A stretch of 64,000 nucleotides of DNA from assembly GCF_000013045.1 (NCBI RefSeq), contig NC_007677.1:1488001-1552000 (forward strand), written 5' to 3'. The position numbers were made by a program, and so were the translations under genes. Under the pieces are notes generated by a model. The model was given only the letters and a program-made list of their open reading frames with translations. It had not been told where the DNA came from and ran no database searches. This DNA is from Salinibacter ruber DSM 13855 (GTDB lineage Bacteria > Bacteroidota > Rhodothermia > Rhodothermales > Salinibacteraceae). Positions 11,690 to 20,489 of this stretch are shown piece after piece (positions within the stretch are counted from its first letter, which is position 1; every line of letters starts with the position of its first letter).

Positions 11690-12826
11690 ATGACCCCCGA
11701 AGCGCTCCGCGAGCACTTCCCCCACACCGAGCACCAGACGTACCTCAACCACGCGGCGGTGAGCCCCATGAGCCGGCCGGTGCGCGAGGCCATCGACACG
11801 TACGTGGGCGAACGGCACGGGGCCGATCCGGAGGCGCCCGTCGAAAACTTCGAGTCCTTCCTGCCCGTGATTCAGGAAACGAAAGACCGGGTGGCGACGG
11901 TGCTGGGCACCGAATCGAGTCAGGTCGAGTTCGTCCCCAACACCTCGACTGGCCTCAACGTGCTGGCCCGTGGGTTCGATTGGGAGCAAGGGGATCGCGT
12001 CGCGGTTCCTGACGGCTCATTTCCGACCAACGTCTATCCCTTCTTGAATCTGGAGGCGGAAGGTGTGGAGGTCGATTTCGTGCCGACGGAGGAGGGGGCG
12101 TACACCGTCGACGACGTGGAGGACACCCTCCGGCCCGAGACGCGGCTGCTGAGCGTCTCCTGGGTGCACTTCCTCTCGGGTTTTCGGGCCGACCTGGAGG
12201 CGCTCGGCGCGCTGTGCGAAAAGCACGATGTGCTCTTCTGTGTGGACGCCATTCAAGGGCTCGGGGCCCTACAGGTGGACGTGGAGGCGGCGGGAATCGA
12301 CTTCCTGACCGCCGGCGGGCACAAGTGGTTGATGGCCGCGCAGGGGATCGGCGTGCTGTACTGCGACGAGGCGCTTCAGGACGACCTCCGGCCGCCCACC
12401 GGCTGGCTCCACGGGCCGGTCGACTGGGCGAACCTCGACGACTATGAGCTCACGTTCCACGAGGACGCCCGCCGGTTCCAGACCGGCACCCTGAACAGTG
12501 TGGGCGTGGCGGCCCTGCACGCGGCCCTCGGCCTCTATCTGGACGCCGGCCCGGAGTGGTGTGAGGAGCGCGTGCTTCGGCTTTCCACAATCCTTGCGGA
12601 CGAACTGAGCGACCGCGGACTGCCCCGCTACGGCACCGATGCCCCGGCCCACGCAAGCGGCATCGTGACGGTCGCGCCGGACGCCCCGGAGGCCCTGCTC
12701 GAACACCTGAAGACACACGGCATTACCGGGGCGGTGCGCAACCAAAAGCTCCGGCTCGCGCCGACGTATTACAACGATGAATCTGACCTCGGCGCCATTC
12801 TCGACGCTGTTGACTCGTTCCGGTGA
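11690..12826 (+). CDS. Class V aminotransferase (cysteine desulfurase-like fold)
   Basis: A 378-residue PLP enzyme of the class V aminotransferase family. Recognisable features are the N-terminal YLNHAAVSPMS, NTSTGLN near 85-90 for phosphate binding, the PLP-ring Asp186 in VDAIQG, and the Schiff-base lysine Lys212 in TAGGHKWLM. It lacks the Cys loop of true NifS/SufS enzymes, so it is more likely an aminotransferase or lyase acting on an unknown amino acid. ATG at 11690 was chosen because upstream in-frame codons give Cys/Arg-rich sequence unlike the family. Monocistronic between dprA and rluD. Confidence 0.87.
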   Translation: MTPEALREHFPHTEHQTYLNHAAVSPMSRPVREAIDTYVGERHGADPEAPVENFESFLPVIQETKDRVATVLGTESSQVEFVPNTSTGLNVLARGFDWEQGDRVAVPDGSFPTNVYPFLNLEAEGVEVDFVPTEEGAYTVDDVEDTLRPETRLLSVSWVHFLSGFRADLEALGALCEKHDVLFCVDAIQGLGALQVDVEAAGIDFLTAGGHKWLMAAQGIGVLYCDEALQDDLRPPTGWLHGPVDWANLDDYELTFHEDARRFQTGTLNSVGVAALHAALGLYLDAGPEWCEERVLRLSTILADELSDRGLPRYGTDAPAHASGIVTVAPDAPEALLEHLKTHGITGAVRNQKLRLAPTYYNDESDLGAILDAVDSFR

Positions 12827-12951
12827 GAGGAAGCACGGACGAACGGTCGTTGCTCCGTGGTGCGTGACGCGTGATCGGCGAGCCGCCCCCGTTTTCATGT
12901 TTCACTATTCATGCTTTACGCTTCACGCACAGTAAGGACATAGGGCAGGTC

Positions 12952-14082
12952 ATGACACAGACGCCGGACGCATTTGACCCAGCCGACTACGAGGCCGACG
13001 TCCGTCGGGAGGAGAACGTTGTTGAGGTGGTTGTGCCGGAGACCGAAACCGGTGGGCCGCGGATCGACAAGTACCTCACGCGCTTTTACCCGGAGGCGTC
13101 CCGCACCAAGATCCAGCGCGCGATCAAGAAGGGCCACCTGAAGGTGAACGGGACGGATGTCAAGAAGTCGTACGGGGTGGAGCCGGGCGACGAGATCGTC
13201 TTCCGGCTCATCCGCAAGCCGCCGATGCAGGCCGAGCCGGAGGCGATTCCGCTCGACGTGGTCCACGAGGGCGACGACCTGCTCGTGGTGAACAAGCCGG
13301 CGGGCATGGTGGTGCACCCGGCGCCGGGCCACCGGTCGGGCACGCTCGTGCACGCCCTGCTGCACCATGTAGACGGGGGCGAGGTGGCCGCGGACGACGA
13401 GCGGGATGAGGTGTCGGAGGACGAGGTCGGCCTTTCCCTGGTCAATGCGCTACCGCAGTCGCCGGACCACCCGGTCGTGCGCCCCGGCATTGTGCACCGG
13501 CTCGACAAGGGGACGTCCGGCCTGCTGGTCGTGGCGAAGCGGGGCCGGGCCCACCAGCCGTTGGCCGAGCAGTTCAAAGCCCATACGGTGGACCGGCGGT
13601 ACCGGGCGATCGTCTGGGGACGCTTCGCCCCGTCGGATGGGACGATCGAGGGGGCCATCGGGCGGGATCCGCACCACCGGCAGCGGATGGCCGTGGTGCC
13701 CGAGGACGAGGGCAAGTGGGCCCGGACGCACTACGAGACCGTCGAAACCCACGCGCACACGTCGGTCGTCGAGTTCGAACTGGAAACGGGGCGGACCCAT
13801 CAGATTCGCGTCCACGCCCGCGCCCAGGGGCACCCGCTCCTCGGCGACCCGAAGTACGGCGGGCAGCGGGTCCGGTACGGGACGCAGAGTGGGACCCGTC
13901 GGACCTTTTACGACCAGCTCTTCGAGACCCTGCCTCATCCCGCGCTTCATGCATATCGTTTGGGCTTCGACCATCCCACCACGGAAGAGCGCCTTCGCTT
14001 TGAGGCCGATCCCCCGCCGGCGTGGCGCCGCGTCCTGCGCGAGTTGAGACAGGAGGAGGGAGCAGGGACGACGGACCCGTGA
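12952..14082 (+). CDS. rluD: RluA-family 23S rRNA pseudouridine synthase (RluD-like)
   Basis: A 376-residue pseudouridine synthase. An S4 RNA-binding domain (residues 35-95, RIDKYLTRFYPEASRTKIQRAIKKG) precedes the catalytic domain with PAGMVVHPAPGH, the catalytic Asp185 in HRLDKGTSGL, and GRTHQIRVH. By family, RluD modifies helix 69 of 23S rRNA; RluA/RluC specificity cannot be excluded. An acidic insertion at about residues 141-162 (ADDERDEVSEDEVG) lies between the first two catalytic motifs and fits haloadaptation. ATG at 12952 is preceded by shadow sequence. Confidence 0.93.
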   Translation: MTQTPDAFDPADYEADVRREENVVEVVVPETETGGPRIDKYLTRFYPEASRTKIQRAIKKGHLKVNGTDVKKSYGVEPGDEIVFRLIRKPPMQAEPEAIPLDVVHEGDDLLVVNKPAGMVVHPAPGHRSGTLVHALLHHVDGGEVAADDERDEVSEDEVGLSLVNALPQSPDHPVVRPGIVHRLDKGTSGLLVVAKRGRAHQPLAEQFKAHTVDRRYRAIVWGRFAPSDGTIEGAIGRDPHHRQRMAVVPEDEGKWARTHYETVETHAHTSVVEFELETGRTHQIRVHARAQGHPLLGDPKYGGQRVRYGTQSGTRRTFYDQLFETLPHPALHAYRLGFDHPTTEERLRFEADPPPAWRRVLRELRQEEGAGTTDP

Positions 14083-14348
14083 CCCAGGCTTTACGAAAAG
14101 AGAAACGTTACAGGCCTGCGGACTTACGGGGCATCTCGCGGGGAAACAAAGGGCCCCACCCTTTGATACGGCATCGTGAACTTTTGGCTCTGCTTGCAGC
14201 GTTGACATCCCGAATAATCACCGGGCATGCCGGTGGAGGCTCTCCTCTTCCGAACTGATTCTACACAGGTCGTGCCACAGGTCCGTCCCGTCCCCACCGA
14301 AGTGGGGCGTGAACGACAGTCCTGCACTGCACGGGAGGCTCGTTGCCG

Positions 14349-14849
14349 ATGAACGGGCATGTTCTCGTGCTAAACCAGGACTACAGCGCCCTCACCGTCT
14401 GTAGCGTGCAGCGGGCCGTCGTGCTCATGCACCTGCAGAAGGTACACCTCGTGGAATCGGCGGACGATCGGTACGTGCGTTCGCCGAGCGTGGAGCTGCC
14501 GTGGCCGAGCATCGTGCGCCTGAAGCAGTACGCCAACGTCCCGTACAAGCGCGTCATGCTCTCCCGCAAGAACGTCCTCAAGCGGGACCGCAACACGTGT
14601 CAGTACTGCGGGGCCCAGAGCAACCTGACCATCGACCACGTGGTGCCCAAGTCTCGGGGCGGGCGCGACACGTGGGAGAACCTCGTGGCGGCCTGCGTCA
14701 CCTGCAACAACCAGAAGGGAGACTCGACGCCCGAGGAGGCAGACATGGAACTGGCACGCCAGCCGTTCCGGCCCAGCTACGTGATGTTTCTGCGGGACTT
14801 CGCCGGTGAGATCGAGGACACCTGGAAGCCGTACCTCTTTTTGTCATAG
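14349..14849 (+). CDS. HNH endonuclease family protein
   Basis: A 166-residue protein of a widespread HNH family. The C-terminal half carries the zinc-bound HNH module: CQYC (84-87), the general-base His97 in TIDHVVPKSRGG, NLVAACVTCNNQKG (Cys116/Cys119). The N-terminal half (VLVLNQDYSALTVCSVQRAVVL) is the conserved domain of the chromosomal HNH family seen in many bacteria, whose role is not established. ATG at 14349 is preferred over TTG two codons earlier. A small CCCCAC/GTGGGG hairpin lies at 14292-14307, upstream of the gene, of unknown meaning. Confidence 0.9.
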   Translation: MNGHVLVLNQDYSALTVCSVQRAVVLMHLQKVHLVESADDRYVRSPSVELPWPSIVRLKQYANVPYKRVMLSRKNVLKRDRNTCQYCGAQSNLTIDHVVPKSRGGRDTWENLVAACVTCNNQKGDSTPEEADMELARQPFRPSYVMFLRDFAGEIEDTWKPYLFLS

Positions 14850-14967
14850 AGCGGGCCAGGGGCGACTTTTCATGCACAATCCCCGACGCCCCCCGATCGA
14901 CTGTAGGCCGCCACCGTACAGACCCATTCCTTACTTCATTCCCTCTCGTTAGGTCAACTCGCTTCCG

Positions 14968-15492
14968 ATGATCCGCTGGATTGCCCGTGCTGCCTGGCTT
15001 GTCCCCGTCCTGATGGTGGTCCTGTCGCTGCACCAGGGGAAGGTGGCGTACGACCTGCACAGCACCAAGACCCAGGGCACCACGGCCACCGCAGAGGTCC
15101 AGACGGTCCACGCCTCAAACCGGACGCAAGTGACGTACGACTACGTGAGTCTCCGCGTCCCGATGCCCGACGGCTCCACGCTCACGCGAGAACGGCTCTC
15201 GCTGCCTCACGGCATCGTGCCCGCCCTCAAGGGACGAGAGACCCTGCAGGTGCGGGTGATGTCGGGGGGCAGCCGGTCCATCGTGGTGACGGAGGCCATC
15301 AATTCGACACCGGTCGTGGACACCCAAATCCGGATCGCCGGGATCAACGGCCTCATGAGTTTCGGGGCGGCTCTGCTCTTCGGCATCGTCATTTGGTTCT
15401 GGAACCGAAGCCTGCGCCGGGACGGGGACCCGGCGGAACGCGGACTCACGGAGGCCGACCCCAACCATCCGGCGCGGCAGGTGGTGCGGTAG
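14968..15492 (+). CDS. DUF3592-like membrane protein
   Basis: A 174-residue protein with an N-terminal membrane helix (residues 5-22), an extracytoplasmic beta-rich stretch with ATAEVQTVHASNRTQVTYDYVSL, and a second helix (about 128-147, GLMSFGAALLFGIVIWFW) followed by a charged tail. The two-helix plus beta layout matches DUF3592 proteins, which have no known function. Convergent with the M56 gene and separated from it by a hairpin. Confidence 0.6.
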   Translation: MIRWIARAAWLVPVLMVVLSLHQGKVAYDLHSTKTQGTTATAEVQTVHASNRTQVTYDYVSLRVPMPDGSTLTRERLSLPHGIVPALKGRETLQVRVMSGGSRSIVVTEAINSTPVVDTQIRIAGINGLMSFGAALLFGIVIWFWNRSLRRDGDPAERGLTEADPNHPARQVVR

Positions 15493-15513
15493 AATATGAA
15501 CCACGAGACAGAA

Positions 15514-15543
15514 GCGCCGAGCCCCGCGATAGGGACTCGGCGC
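15514..15543. terminator. Hairpin between convergent genes
   Basis: The arms GCGCCGAG and CTCGGCGC, with extra CCC/GGG pairing inside the 14-nt loop, sit between the stops of two convergent genes at 15492 and 15584. Stability is high but no T tract follows on either strand, so bidirectional termination is likely but not proven. Confidence 0.5.
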
Positions 15544-15583
15544 CTCTGCGCGTGGAGGTCGCGACGGATCCGTGGCGGGCCCC

Positions 15584-17287
15584 TCACGCTGCCGGCTTGA
15601 TGTAGACCATCTGGAGGTCGAGTGCCCTGAGGCTGGCTTCGGCGGCGTCAATGCGGTCGCCGGGCGCCCCGTCGGCATAGATAAGTGCAGCCCGGGCGGC
15701 ATCCGCGGTGATGCGCTGGCGGACCGCGTCGGTCAAGCTGGACATCTCTACCGGTTCGTCGCCGATGAGGAGACGGCCCTCTTCGTTCATAAGGACGCGG
15801 ACACGTTGAATCCCGGCCTTCTCGAAGAGGCGACCGCCGGAATTGGCCTCGGACGCGGCGCTCGACGTAGTGGCATCGTCGCCGGATTCATTCGCTTCCC
15901 CGTCGGAGCCGTCATCGAGCCGAAAGGTGACCGGCAGCGACATCTGGACCTTCCGGGGCTCGCCGTCCTGTCGGCCCGGCGTGAATGTCTGCTCTTCCAC
16001 CGCTTCAATCGCGGCCTCGTCGAGCACCTTGTCGACCCCCTGAGTGACCCTGAGGTTTGTCACAGTCCCCTCTTCGTCGACCACGAACTGCACGATGACC
16101 CGTCCTTCGAGTCCCGCCTCCCTCGCCACCTCAGGGTACTCGACCGACTGCTGGAGGGCCTTCATGCCCCCCTCGAGTTCCGGTGGATCGTCGACGACCA
16201 TGTATACCTCATCGTCGTCCGCCGCCGTGGAGGGGGACGACTCCGTGGCTTCCTCCGGTGAGGAGGACGGCCCGACGCTATCGGAGCAGGCCACCACGCC
16301 CAGCGTAAGCGTGAGGCCGACCGCCACGAGGGCGGTGCCCAGGGCGGCACGAGACGTGAGGAAAGAGGGTATTGAGGAGCGCATGGCGGAAAGTCGGTCG
16401 ATGAGGGAAGAGGGCGATTCGGAAAGGGAAAGGGCACTGCGGCGCGGAGAGGAGGCCCGGTCCGCGAAGGCGGTCAGGAGGCGGGCATACTCGCCGGCGG
16501 GCGTCTCCCCGTCGTCGAGGACGGCCGCGTCGCAGGCCCGCTCCCGCGCCTCGCCAATCTGCCGCCGGAGGCGGCCCACGAGCGGGTGCGCGGCGAACAG
16601 GGCGGCGACGAATCGCTCGAGCAGCTGCGCGCAGTCGTCCCACCGGCGGACGTGGACGAGCTCGTGGCGGAGGGTCATGCGGAGCTTGTCGGGGGCCGCA
16701 GCGAGCCGCTCCGGCACCAGAACCGTAGGGCGGCGGCCGCCGAGCGTCATGGGCACGGTCGCGTCCGGCGAAATGCAGAGTTGGACCGAGCGACGGACGC
16801 CGAGCCGCTCCTGAAGGCGATCCACCTCGGCTTCCAGGGAGGGCGTCACCGCAGTGTCAAGGCGCCGACGAACGCGGCTTGACACCAACACGTCCAGCCC
16901 GAGGCGCCCAAGGCGGAACAGGCCAATCCCCAGCGCGCCGACAGTAAGAAGCCCCACCGCGTGCATCCATGTCCATGAGCCGGCCGGGACCGATACGGGG
17001 CCCGTCTCGATCGCCGGCAACGCGACGACCGACCGGGCAGGACGCAGGGCGGACTCTGAGGCGTCGGGCAGCATCTCGATGACGCCGACCGCCGCAATAC
17101 CGACCGGCAGGGCCGCAAGGAGGAGCTGCGAGAGGCGGTACTCGGCGTTCGGGTGCAGCCGATCCGTCCACCGGAGGAGCGCCCAGAGAGGGAGGGCAAG
17201 GGCAGTCCATGCCAGAACCGGGCGCCACAGTGGATCGATCGTGGCCGTGCCGAGGGCGGAGAGCCCGTCAAGAATCATCTGCATCAT
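15584..17287 (-). CDS. BlaR1-type M56 metallopeptidase with TonB and ExbD-like C-terminal domains
   Basis: A 567-residue membrane protein. Residues 1-135 hold several membrane helices. The cytoplasmic M56 zinc-peptidase domain has HELVH at 208-212 and EARERACDAAV near 246-256. A further helix spans about 311-333. The extracytoplasmic part has a TonB C-terminal domain (about 393-456: GRVIVQFVVDEEGTV, EEQTFTPG) and a last domain (about 495-565: VRVLMNEEGRLLIGDEPV, then YADGAPGDRIDAAEASLRAL) resembling the periplasmic part of ExbD. BlaR1-like proteins cleave BlaI-type repressors when a sensor is triggered. It overlaps the BlaI gene by 20 nt. M56-TonB fusions are common in Bacteroidota; the added ExbD-like piece is less usual. 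Confidence 0.88.
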   Translation of the reverse strand: MMQMILDGLSALGTATIDPLWRPVLAWTALALPLWALLRWTDRLHPNAEYRLSQLLLAALPVGIAAVGVIEMLPDASESALRPARSVVALPAIETGPVSVPAGSWTWMHAVGLLTVGALGIGLFRLGRLGLDVLVSSRVRRRLDTAVTPSLEAEVDRLQERLGVRRSVQLCISPDATVPMTLGGRRPTVLVPERLAAAPDKLRMTLRHELVHVRRWDDCAQLLERFVAALFAAHPLVGRLRRQIGEARERACDAAVLDDGETPAGEYARLLTAFADRASSPRRSALSLSESPSSLIDRLSAMRSSIPSFLTSRAALGTALVAVGLTLTLGVVACSDSVGPSSSPEEATESSPSTAADDDEVYMVVDDPPELEGGMKALQQSVEYPEVAREAGLEGRVIVQFVVDEEGTVTNLRVTQGVDKVLDEAAIEAVEEQTFTPGRQDGEPRKVQMSLPVTFRLDDGSDGEANESGDDATTSSAASEANSGGRLFEKAGIQRVRVLMNEEGRLLIGDEPVEMSSLTDAVRQRITADAARAALIYADGAPGDRIDAAEASLRALDLQMVYIKPAA

Positions 17288-17681
17288 CGGTCTCGGGGTC
17301 CTTCTCGTCGAGGGCGTCGATGAGGGCCTTGATCTCTTCCCGCTCGTCGTCGCTCAGGTCCTCCCGCCGCACGAGCGTCTGCACCAGGGCCGATGGGGAT
17401 CCCTGGAAAACCTTGTCCATGAGGCGTCGCAACAGGCTGTGCTGTACGGCGTCCGGGTCCTCCGCGGGCTGATAGACGTACGAGCGGCCTTCCTTGTGGT
17501 AGTCGAGGTAGTCTTTCTCGGCCAAGGTCTTGAGCACCGTCATGACGGTGGTGTACGCCACGTCGCGGTCCTCCAGGATGCGTTCGCGCACGTCGGCGAC
17601 AGTGGCCTCGCCGAGGTCCCACACGTGATGGAGGACCTCCATTTCCGTTTCGCCAAGATGGGTCAGGGACTTTCGCTGCAT
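17268..17681 (-). CDS. BlaI/MecI-family transcriptional repressor
   Basis: A 137-residue repressor. The N-terminal winged helix (residues 5-75) has LGETEMEVLHHVWDLGEATVADVRERI and AYTTVMTVLKTLAEKDYL, the canonical BlaI recognition-helix region; the C-terminal half forms the dimerisation helices (LLRRLMDKVFQGSPSALVQTL) with an acidic tail. By family it represses its own operon until cleaved by the M56 partner, whose start lies 20 nt inside this gene. Target genes are unknown; no beta-lactamase lies nearby. Confidence 0.92.
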   Translation of the reverse strand: MQRKSLTHLGETEMEVLHHVWDLGEATVADVRERILEDRDVAYTTVMTVLKTLAEKDYLDYHKEGRSYVYQPAEDPDAVQHSLLRRLMDKVFQGSPSALVQTLVRREDLSDDEREEIKALIDALDEKDPETDDADDS

Positions 17682-17713
17682 GGATCAGTGCCTTTTTGTG
17701 TTATTACTATCTT

Positions 17714-17729
17714 CTTAGTACTACGTAAG
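17714..17729. promoter_or_regulatory. Candidate BlaI operator
   Basis: A 16-bp element CTTAGTACTACGTAAG with CTTA/TAAG outer arms lies 33 bp upstream of the BlaI start, inside an AT-rich stretch unlike the surrounding GC-rich DNA. BlaI/MecI operators are short TAC/GTA dyads, which this resembles only partly. Confidence 0.35.
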
Positions 17730-17781
17730 CCGTATTAATTCAAGCGTGTTTGTCGAGTATTCATATTGGGGCGGCCATCCG

Positions 17782-18495
17782 TCAGGAACGGGGCTGCTGG
17801 TCGACGGGGCCGAGTCGGTCGGGGTACAGGGAGGCCAGCAGGTCCGGGTCGGTGCCCCACAGGTAGTGGCCCCACAGGTACAGGTTGAGGAGCTGCTGGC
17901 GGAGCGGGCCGTGGCGCCGAAACCGGCGGGCCGATGTCGTGACGGCCGCGTCCAAAAAACGAAACCTTCCGTGTCCCTGAAGCCGGGCGGCTAGCTCCAG
18001 GTCTTCGAAGAGGGGCCAGTCCGGGAAGCCGCCCACGGCCTCGAACGCCGACCGCTCCACGAACTGGCCCCGGTCGCCGAAGCAGAGACGAATCCACGGC
18101 CATCGGGTGCACCACGCGTAGAAGCGGAGAAGCGGCGTCGGGTCGTCGAAACGCAGACGAAACGTGCCGGCGATGGCATCCGGTGCGGCCAGGGCCCGCC
18201 GAATCCGGGATAGTCCGTTCGGGGGAAGCCGGGTGTCCGCGTGCAGAAAGAGAAGAATGTCTCCGCTGCTGCAGTCGGCCCCGTGGTTCATCTGGGGCGC
18301 CCGGCCCCGTGGGGCCTGCAGGACGGTCGCGCCGCGGGCCTGTGCCACCGACCGAGTGTCGTCGGTAGACCCCCCGTCCGCGACCAGAATCTCAACGGGC
18401 CCCTCTTGGCGACGGGCCTGGCGCAGCGTGGGGGCGATCGCGTCTTCCTCGTTCAGGGTCGGGATGATAATCGAGACGAGCCGTGGGGCAATCAC
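17782..18495 (-). CDS. Family 2 glycosyltransferase (TIGR04283-like)
   Basis: A 237-residue GT-A glycosyltransferase. It starts SIIIPTLNEED, then VADGGSTDDT for nucleotide-sugar binding, and LFLHADTRLP with the DxD-like metal site. FEDLELAARL is the acceptor-side acidic motif. The compact length and the PRGRAPQMNHGA segment match the group often annotated as rSAM/selenodomain-associated transferase 2. Acceptor and sugar are unknown. The start is GTG. Confidence 0.85.
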   Translation of the reverse strand: MIAPRLVSIIIPTLNEEDAIAPTLRQARRQEGPVEILVADGGSTDDTRSVAQARGATVLQAPRGRAPQMNHGADCSSGDILLFLHADTRLPPNGLSRIRRALAAPDAIAGTFRLRFDDPTPLLRFYAWCTRWPWIRLCFGDRGQFVERSAFEAVGGFPDWPLFEDLELAARLQGHGRFRFLDAAVTTSARRFRRHGPLRQQLLNLYLWGHYLWGTDPDLLASLYPDRLGPVDQQPRS

Positions 18496-18649
18496 GCCGA
18501 CGCGGTCGGGCGTTGTGACAAAGGAGCGCTAGGGGCGTCGAGGCACCGAGGACACGTGTTGGTGCTTGGGGGCTGTTCTGGAGGCATCTCCCCACGCGTC
18601 CCACATTGTGCAGCACCCCATGTCTAGGGGCGCGACCCCCTATGTGCCC

Positions 18650-19543
18650 TCACCAGATCATCTGTTTCATGCAGAAGACCGACCCGCCGGACTTCATAAA
18701 CTCGCTGGTGTCGAGTTCCACCGGGACGAAGTCGTGATTCCGCAGTTGGGCGTTGGTTCCCTCACAGCCTTCCTGGATCAGGACGTGCGCCCCGTCGGGG
18801 CAGTGGGCATTGCAGGCAAACTGGTGCCGCGCCTCGTGGTCCGGCACCTCGATGACCGTTTCGAAGAGGGCATCAATGAGGGCACGGCCCGCGTCGTCGA
18901 AGGCCTCCGGGGCCACGAGTGCGTGCCGGGCGTCCAGGGGACACAGGCAGGTATCGAGGTGGTAGTAGTCCGGGTCGACGAGGCGGAGGGCCACAATGGG
19001 CACGTCGAGCAGGTCCCCGAGTGCCTCGTACGCCTCCGGGCTCGTCCGGTAGCCGTACCCGCCCCACAGGAGGTGATGGCCCGGATGCCAGAGGGCATCC
19101 CCCATGCCTTCGAAGTCTGCGTCCAGGTCCTCCGGCAGGGTGTCCACGGCATACCCTTCTTCCTCAAAAAACCGGGCGTAGTACGGCACCTCGTCCGCCC
19201 GCTGTTCGCTGTGCATGCGGCTGAGCACCACGCCCTTCGAGTCGGACGCGGGGTCGTAGAAGGGGAGGGTCTGGTTCGCGCAGAAGACCATGTCGGGCAG
19301 CCCGGACTGGCCGTTGACCAGGACGGGCGTGTGGTCGAGGGCCGTGTAGGCGGCGCGGAGGGCCTTCCACTGCTGCCAGGCGACGTCCGTGTTCACCGCG
19401 CCCACGTTCTCCGACATGTGCGGGTTGATGACGTATTCGACGTCGAAGTGGGTCGGTGTCGTTAGAACGACGCGCCGCGGAGGGGGGAGCGAGGGAATTC
19501 GATCGAGCTGGAGGTCGAGGGCGTCGGGCGTCTGGTAGATCAT
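18650..19543 (-). CDS. Amidinotransferase-superfamily arginine hydrolase, ArgZ-like
   Basis: A 297-residue guanidino-modifying enzyme. Motifs follow the arginine dihydrolase (ArgZ/AgrE) pattern of cyanobacteria: FDVEYVINPHM with Asn40, PDMVFCANQTL with Asn90, GMGDALWHPG, the LRLVDPDYYHLDTCLCPL block with the catalytic His/Asp region, and the nucleophile Cys291 in GGSVFCMKQ. ArgZ converts arginine to ornithine, CO2 and ammonia, while related enzymes are deiminases or dimethylarginine hydrolases. The two Asn residues favour dihydrolase activity, though this rests on remembered family features. The C-terminal ornithine cyclodeaminase domain of AgrE is absent. No arginine-catabolism neighbours. 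Confidence 0.75.
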   Translation of the reverse strand: MIYQTPDALDLQLDRIPSLPPPRRVVLTTPTHFDVEYVINPHMSENVGAVNTDVAWQQWKALRAAYTALDHTPVLVNGQSGLPDMVFCANQTLPFYDPASDSKGVVLSRMHSEQRADEVPYYARFFEEEGYAVDTLPEDLDADFEGMGDALWHPGHHLLWGGYGYRTSPEAYEALGDLLDVPIVALRLVDPDYYHLDTCLCPLDARHALVAPEAFDDAGRALIDALFETVIEVPDHEARHQFACNAHCPDGAHVLIQEGCEGTNAQLRNHDFVPVELDTSEFMKSGGSVFCMKQMIW

Positions 19544-19635
19544 GGGGGGACGGACCGTGGATGGGCGATGGGCCTAAAAATAGGAAATGCGGTGGGGGAA
19601 GTCCACGCCCGGAGCGAAACGGGCCGCCCCCACGG

Positions 19636-20484
19636 TCAGAAGTCCCGCCGCACGAACCAGTAGCCGGTCACCGCGTAGGCGGCGCCGCCGAAGAGCAGCG
19701 ACGAGACGAACGGATACCAGGACGATACCGACTCGCCCTTCGCCAGGGTAGAGACGATCTGCGTGACTTCTGTGAAGTTGGGCAGGCCGTGGTACAGCCC
19801 CCAAAAGACGGGGCGGCCGACGGGGCCGAGGGTGGGGCCGATCTGGTCGGCGGCGGCCAGCACCATCGAGACGAAGATGAGGCCGTACGAGACGATGAGC
19901 CCCAGCGCCGTGCTTTCGGTCCAGACCCCCATCAGCATGACGGCCGCGTACATCACGGCAAACATGCCCACGACCAGGAGCAGCGAGAAGAGGAAGCGCG
20001 GATTCCACACCCCCGTTTTGAGGGACATGATGACCCACACGCCGCCCAGCAGGTAGACCGCGAGGATGCCGATCGCGCTCCAGACCCCCAGCATGTGGCC
20101 GAGCAACACGTTCAGGCGGCCGATGGGCTTCGACAGCAGCAGCTCCACGCGCCCGTCGGATTGGAGGTCGGGAAACAGGGAGGCGGAGGCAAAGAGCGCC
20201 AGCAGGATGCCAATCCAGTACGCCACGCCGGCCACGACGGACTCCACCGCGACAACCACGCGCGAAAGCGTAAGCGGCGGTGCGTCCTCCCCGCCCATGT
20301 CCTCGGGGGCGGCCTCCTGGCCGAACAGGCGGATGCCCGCGAGCGACCCCTCCACCACGTCTAGGTTCAGGGCGAAGGTGACCGCCAGCAGCACCAGGGA
20401 GCTGACGATGAACAGCCCCAGCACGATCTTCCGTGCCCAGAGCTCCCGGAACGTAATCAGAACGAGACCGAATAGGGGGCGCAT
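19636..20484 (-). CDS. ABC-2 type transporter permease
   Basis: A 282-residue membrane protein with about six helices, starting LFGLVLITFRELWARKIVLGLFIVSSLVLLAVTFAL and continuing through a periplasmic loop (residues 40-75), then GVAYWIGILLALFASASLFPDLQSDGRVELLLSKPIGRLNVLLGHM. That last stretch is typical of NosY/ABC-2 exporters. The ATPase gene ends 5 nt upstream, so the two are co-expressed as one exporter. Substrate unknown. Confidence 0.88.
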   Translation of the reverse strand: MRPLFGLVLITFRELWARKIVLGLFIVSSLVLLAVTFALNLDVVEGSLAGIRLFGQEAAPEDMGGEDAPPLTLSRVVVAVESVVAGVAYWIGILLALFASASLFPDLQSDGRVELLLSKPIGRLNVLLGHMLGVWSAIGILAVYLLGGVWVIMSLKTGVWNPRFLFSLLLVVGMFAVMYAAVMLMGVWTESTALGLIVSYGLIFVSMVLAAADQIGPTLGPVGRPVFWGLYHGLPNFTEVTQIVSTLAKGESVSSWYPFVSSLLFGGAAYAVTGYWFVRRDF

Positions 20485-20489
20485 GACGC

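Noticed and set aside
12876-12930. Possible second repeat family (TTTCACTATTCATGC, TTTACGCTTCACGC)
   Set aside because: It looks internally repetitive, but no second copy was found elsewhere in the window, so it is not called.
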